6,398 nucleotides of DNA from Kiritimatiellia bacterium (lineage in GTDB: Bacteria > Verrucomicrobiota > Kiritimatiellia > RFP12 > UBA1067), in contig JAQWAM010000081.1 of NCBI GenBank assembly GCA_028707675.1, positions 1 to 6,398 on the forward strand, read 5' to 3'. A program made the position numbers and the translations under genes. Shown here in pieces: positions 6,216 through 6,398 of this stretch (its first letter is position 1; each line of letters starts with the position of its first letter). The notes beneath the pieces are model-generated. The model searched no databases. It was not told the DNA's origin and saw only the letters and a program-made list of their open reading frames with translations.

Positions 6216-6398
6216 TCATTTCGGCAAGCTGACCTTCTCTTCGACTTTATCGGTCAGCTCTTTTACCCGGGCTTGCAACTCTTTCAGCTTTTGCTGTTTT
6301 TCGCGCAGGGCCTGCAACTCCACAACCTTCTGCCGCAAATCTTGCTCGGTCTTGACCAGTTGCCGCTGGAGTTCCCGGTAAGTCTTGCGCAACGCTTC
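6216..6398 (-). CDS. C-terminal end of a coiled-coil protein, rest outside the window
   Basis: The last 60 residues of a frame open to the right edge, ending at TGA 6218-6216. The segment is nearly all charged and polar residues with Leu/Val at heptad-like spacing (TYRELQRQLVKTEQDLRQK, VVELQALREKQQKLKELQAR, VKELTDKVEEKV), then SLPK. This is a classic alpha-helical coiled coil with no Cys, Trp or catalytic motif. The family cannot be named from this tail, since such ends occur in structural, envelope-associated and regulatory proteins. Regular K/E/Q-rich codons with no internal stop support real coding, and the opposite strand at this place offers only shadow frames. It ends 50 nt before glgA in the same direction, so co-transcription with the glycogen genes is possible. 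Confidence 0.7.
   Translation of the reverse strand, partial: EALRKTYRELQRQLVKTEQDLRQKVVELQALREKQQKLKELQARVKELTDKVEEKVSLPK

Noticed and set aside
5398..6381. 327-residue + strand open frame opposite glgA and the coiled-coil gene
   Set aside because: It is antisense to clear GT5 motifs, has no family resemblance, and runs across two real genes and their spacer.
1..6398. Defence island, mobile element, CRISPR or novel multi-gene system
   Set aside because: All complete genes belong to known metabolic, translation or signalling families, and no direct repeats, transposase, integrase or nuclease motifs were seen.

Overview
The window is bacterial: it has Shine-Dalgarno sequences, a bacterial translation initiation factor IF-1 and a two-component-type histidine kinase. 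It is moderately GC-rich and almost fully coding. The lineage cannot be fixed from sequence reading alone. A eukaryote-type (GH13_8-like) branching enzyme next to a GT5 glycogen synthase would fit a PVC-group or similar environmental bacterium, but that is a low-confidence guess.

Layout: on the + strand, the 3' part of an isopropylmalate dehydrogenase-family gene (leuB-like) enters from the left edge and ends at 967. Everything else is on the - strand. Read in the direction of transcription (right to left) the order is: the C-terminal end of a coiled-coil protein cut by the right edge (6398-6216); glgA, glycogen synthase (6165-4630); glgB, branching enzyme (4503-2492), broken by a one-base deletion near 3766; infA, IF-1 (2356-2135); and a soluble PAS-domain histidine kinase (2097-964). 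The kinase and leuB meet tail to tail, with their stop codons sharing the bases TTAA at 964-967.

Functionally, glgA and glgB form the polymerising and branching half of glycogen synthesis: ADP-glucose to linear alpha-1,4-glucan, then alpha-1,6 branches. No ADP-glucose pyrophosphorylase, phosphorylase or debranching gene is in the window. infA has its own plausible promoter in the 135-nt gap after glgB, and the kinase follows infA by 37 nt, so infA and the kinase may form a separate two-gene unit. No partner response regulator is visible. leuB belongs to branched-chain amino acid synthesis and is unrelated to the - strand block.

Non-coding stretches are all short (the longest are 135 nt after glgB and 126 nt between glgA and glgB) and hold a candidate promoter, an inverted repeat and hairpins, listed below. 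I see no tRNA, rRNA, CRISPR, insertion sequence or phage gene. I do not see a clear novel system. The points most worth checking are the glgB frameshift, the insertion next to the substrate loop of GlgA, and the infA-kinase pairing.
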